Source: Acidobacteriota bacterium (lineage in GTDB: Bacteria; Acidobacteriota; Terriglobia; Terriglobales; Acidobacteriaceae). From it: a stretch of DNA of 34,934 bases. Where the stretch lies: assembly GCA_003224755.1 (NCBI GenBank), contig QHZR01000010.1, positions 1-34,934 of the forward strand, in the 5' to 3' direction. The notes under the pieces are model-generated. The model searched no databases, was not told the origin of the DNA, and worked only from the letters and a program-made list of their open reading frames with translations. Of this stretch, positions 33,851 to 34,934 are shown in pieces. Within the stretch, counting starts at the first letter, position 1, and each line of letters begins with the position of its first letter. The position numbers were made by a program, and so were the translations under genes.

Positions 33851-34934
33851 CTATTTGCAATTCACTGCTTGCTGCGGAGAGAGCGATGTTAACACGCTCA
33901 TGTTGGGATAACTGTAGGCCCCGCCAATCGCTGAGGAGGGCGACTGAAATTCAAGCCACGGCAGCAGGGCTTCATTCTGCGGATGGTAAGTTCTACCGTT
34001 GACCTTGATCGCTATCGTCGCATCTGGCAGGCCTTCGATCACGTCTCCGACTTCCAGATCATCCTGACAATTTCCATTTGGTGACAGCCACCACGGCGTG
34101 ATTCCGTGAACTCCGTCGCTGCCCACGAACGGATCGTTCACGCTCTCGGTGATCTCGTGACTGAGCGCGGTCACGTCCTCAAAGCCGGGGACGAATAGGC
34201 CCGGACTGATCCAGCTTGAATAATTCAGCACGTATCTTTTTTCACGGAAACCGTTGCTGGCATCGCCGGGCTCGAAATCATAGGTGTGAAATCCCAAAAC
34301 GCAGCACTGATTGGGATTTCCGTTGAAATAAAGATAGGTATTCGGAAAAAGAAACGTTGAAATATCCCTAGTTGTGATGTCGCCTGAGTGTTCCGCCGCG
34401 CCGACTGGGCTATTCGAGTCGATCGGCGAAGCAGGGAACAGCCGATCCGAAAATACATTGATGTCCACCAGCACAAAGGCACAGCAGGTGCCATCATGAT
34501 TAAGCGCAAAAAAATAATGTCCGCGCGGAATCGAGAGGGTCCGCTCCGTCTTCACTGAAGGCTTCAGCAGTGTGTGCCAGCCGGGCTGCATGGCGTTATA
34601 AAACGCGGCCCGCTGCACGGAGTCAACGAACTGTGTAGGCGCATCACTGCTCGAATAGTCAGCGTTTTGAAAGACTGGAGAATTCAATACCGGTGCGATG
34701 AAGGGTTGTACAGAATAGTGAAGGCGTTGTCCGTTCACGACCCGAACGGAGCCATCGTGGTCCAGCAAATCGAGCGAGACCGGGACAATAGGGGCGTTGA
34801 AGTTCGTTGTGCCGCCTTGCTCGGGCCGGCTACCGGCCATGGTGTAGAACCACCGCCGGCCGGGGATTCCGGAAGGGCCAACTCCCGTCGCCTGAAAATC
34901 GCCGGTGAAGGTCTGGATCGAATCGAGCGCGGCA
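33851..34934 (-). CDS. secreted HExxE-type protein, 5' end outside the window
   Basis: The frame is open to the right edge of the window. Residues upstream of the first in-frame ATG at 34840 continue in protein-like sequence (FTGDFQATGVGPSGIPGRRWFYTM), so the gene starts beyond 34934. The visible part of about 361 residues is rich in Asn/Ser/Pro/Tyr, as in exported proteins. It contains DVTALSHEITESVNDPFVG, which resembles the (S)HExxExxxDP motif seen in secreted zinc-protease-like proteins, followed by WWLSPNGNCQDDLEVGDV. A protease role is suggested by this motif only. Upstream it is convergent with the TonB receptor, with 51 nt between the stops. Confidence 0.75.
   Translation of the reverse strand, partial: AALDSIQTFTGDFQATGVGPSGIPGRRWFYTMAGSRPEQGGTTNFNAPIVPVSLDLLDHDGSVRVVNGQRLHYSVQPFIAPVLNSPVFQNADYSSSDAPTQFVDSVQRAAFYNAMQPGWHTLLKPSVKTERTLSIPRGHYFFALNHDGTCCAFVLVDINVFSDRLFPASPIDSNSPVGAAEHSGDITTRDISTFLFPNTYLYFNGNPNQCCVLGFHTYDFEPGDASNGFREKRYVLNYSSWISPGLFVPGFEDVTALSHEITESVNDPFVGSDGVHGITPWWLSPNGNCQDDLEVGDVIEGLPDATIAIKVNGRTYHPQNEALLPWLEFQSPSSAIGGAYSYPNMSVLTSLSPQQAVNCK

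Overview
The window looks like a chromosomal segment from a soil or peat Acidobacteriota (Terriglobia/Koribacter-like). This is inferred from the gene set, not from a database search: a large Oar-type TonB-dependent receptor with a carboxypeptidase-regulatory-like N-terminus, a DUF5666-like secreted protein, several TPR proteins, a GH10 xylanase with DUF11-type and Ig-like tails, a CBM9-like protein, and moderately high GC. There is no sign of phage, insertion sequence, CRISPR or rRNA.

Layout. 63-139 (-) is tRNA-Pro(CGG). 390-2661 (+) is an amino-sugar pair: nagA followed by a GlmS-like double-SIS protein without a glutaminase domain. 2668-5943 is mostly minus strand: a hypothetical, an SDR, a degenerate repeat cluster, a sorbosone dehydrogenase-like protein, a small 'EDSFPASDPPS' protein and tatA. 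6202-13800 (+) carries a secreted TPR protein, a zinc-ribbon protein, a Na+/solute symporter and a 1095-aa diguanylate cyclase with tandem beta-rich modules, closed by a strong terminator. 13886-15562 (-) is a hypA-like gene followed by glutamate dehydrogenase. 15958-18861 (-) is a secreted xylanase broken by two frameshifts near its 5' end. 19264-21406 (+) is a MerR/TPR protein and an acyl-CoA dehydrogenase. 21459-23054 (-) is a P5C dehydrogenase, divergent from a PerR/Fur gene and katG (23196-25970, +). Then come rmlD (+), a CBM9-like gene (-), divergent ada (+), a secreted hypothetical (+), the DUF5666-like/TonB-receptor pair (+), and a secreted HExxE-type protein (-) that runs off the right edge.

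How genes fit together. perR and katG form a peroxide-response unit with a palindrome inside the perR promoter. ada has a 30-bp inverted repeat upstream whose arms resemble the Ada box. The xylanase, CBM9-like protein, TonB receptor, symporter and nagA pair fit a polysaccharide- and amino-sugar-scavenging lifestyle. glutamate dehydrogenase and P5C dehydrogenase both serve glutamate/proline metabolism but are not adjacent.

Most notable observations: the Ada-box-like palindrome; an apparent clean loss of the NagA substrate loop; the architecture of the GGDEF protein; the frameshifted xylanase with a LacI-like operator upstream; the HypA variant coupled to glutamate dehydrogenase; and the matching Gly-rich segments in the DUF5666-like/TonB pair. 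No wholly new defence or mobile system was recognised.
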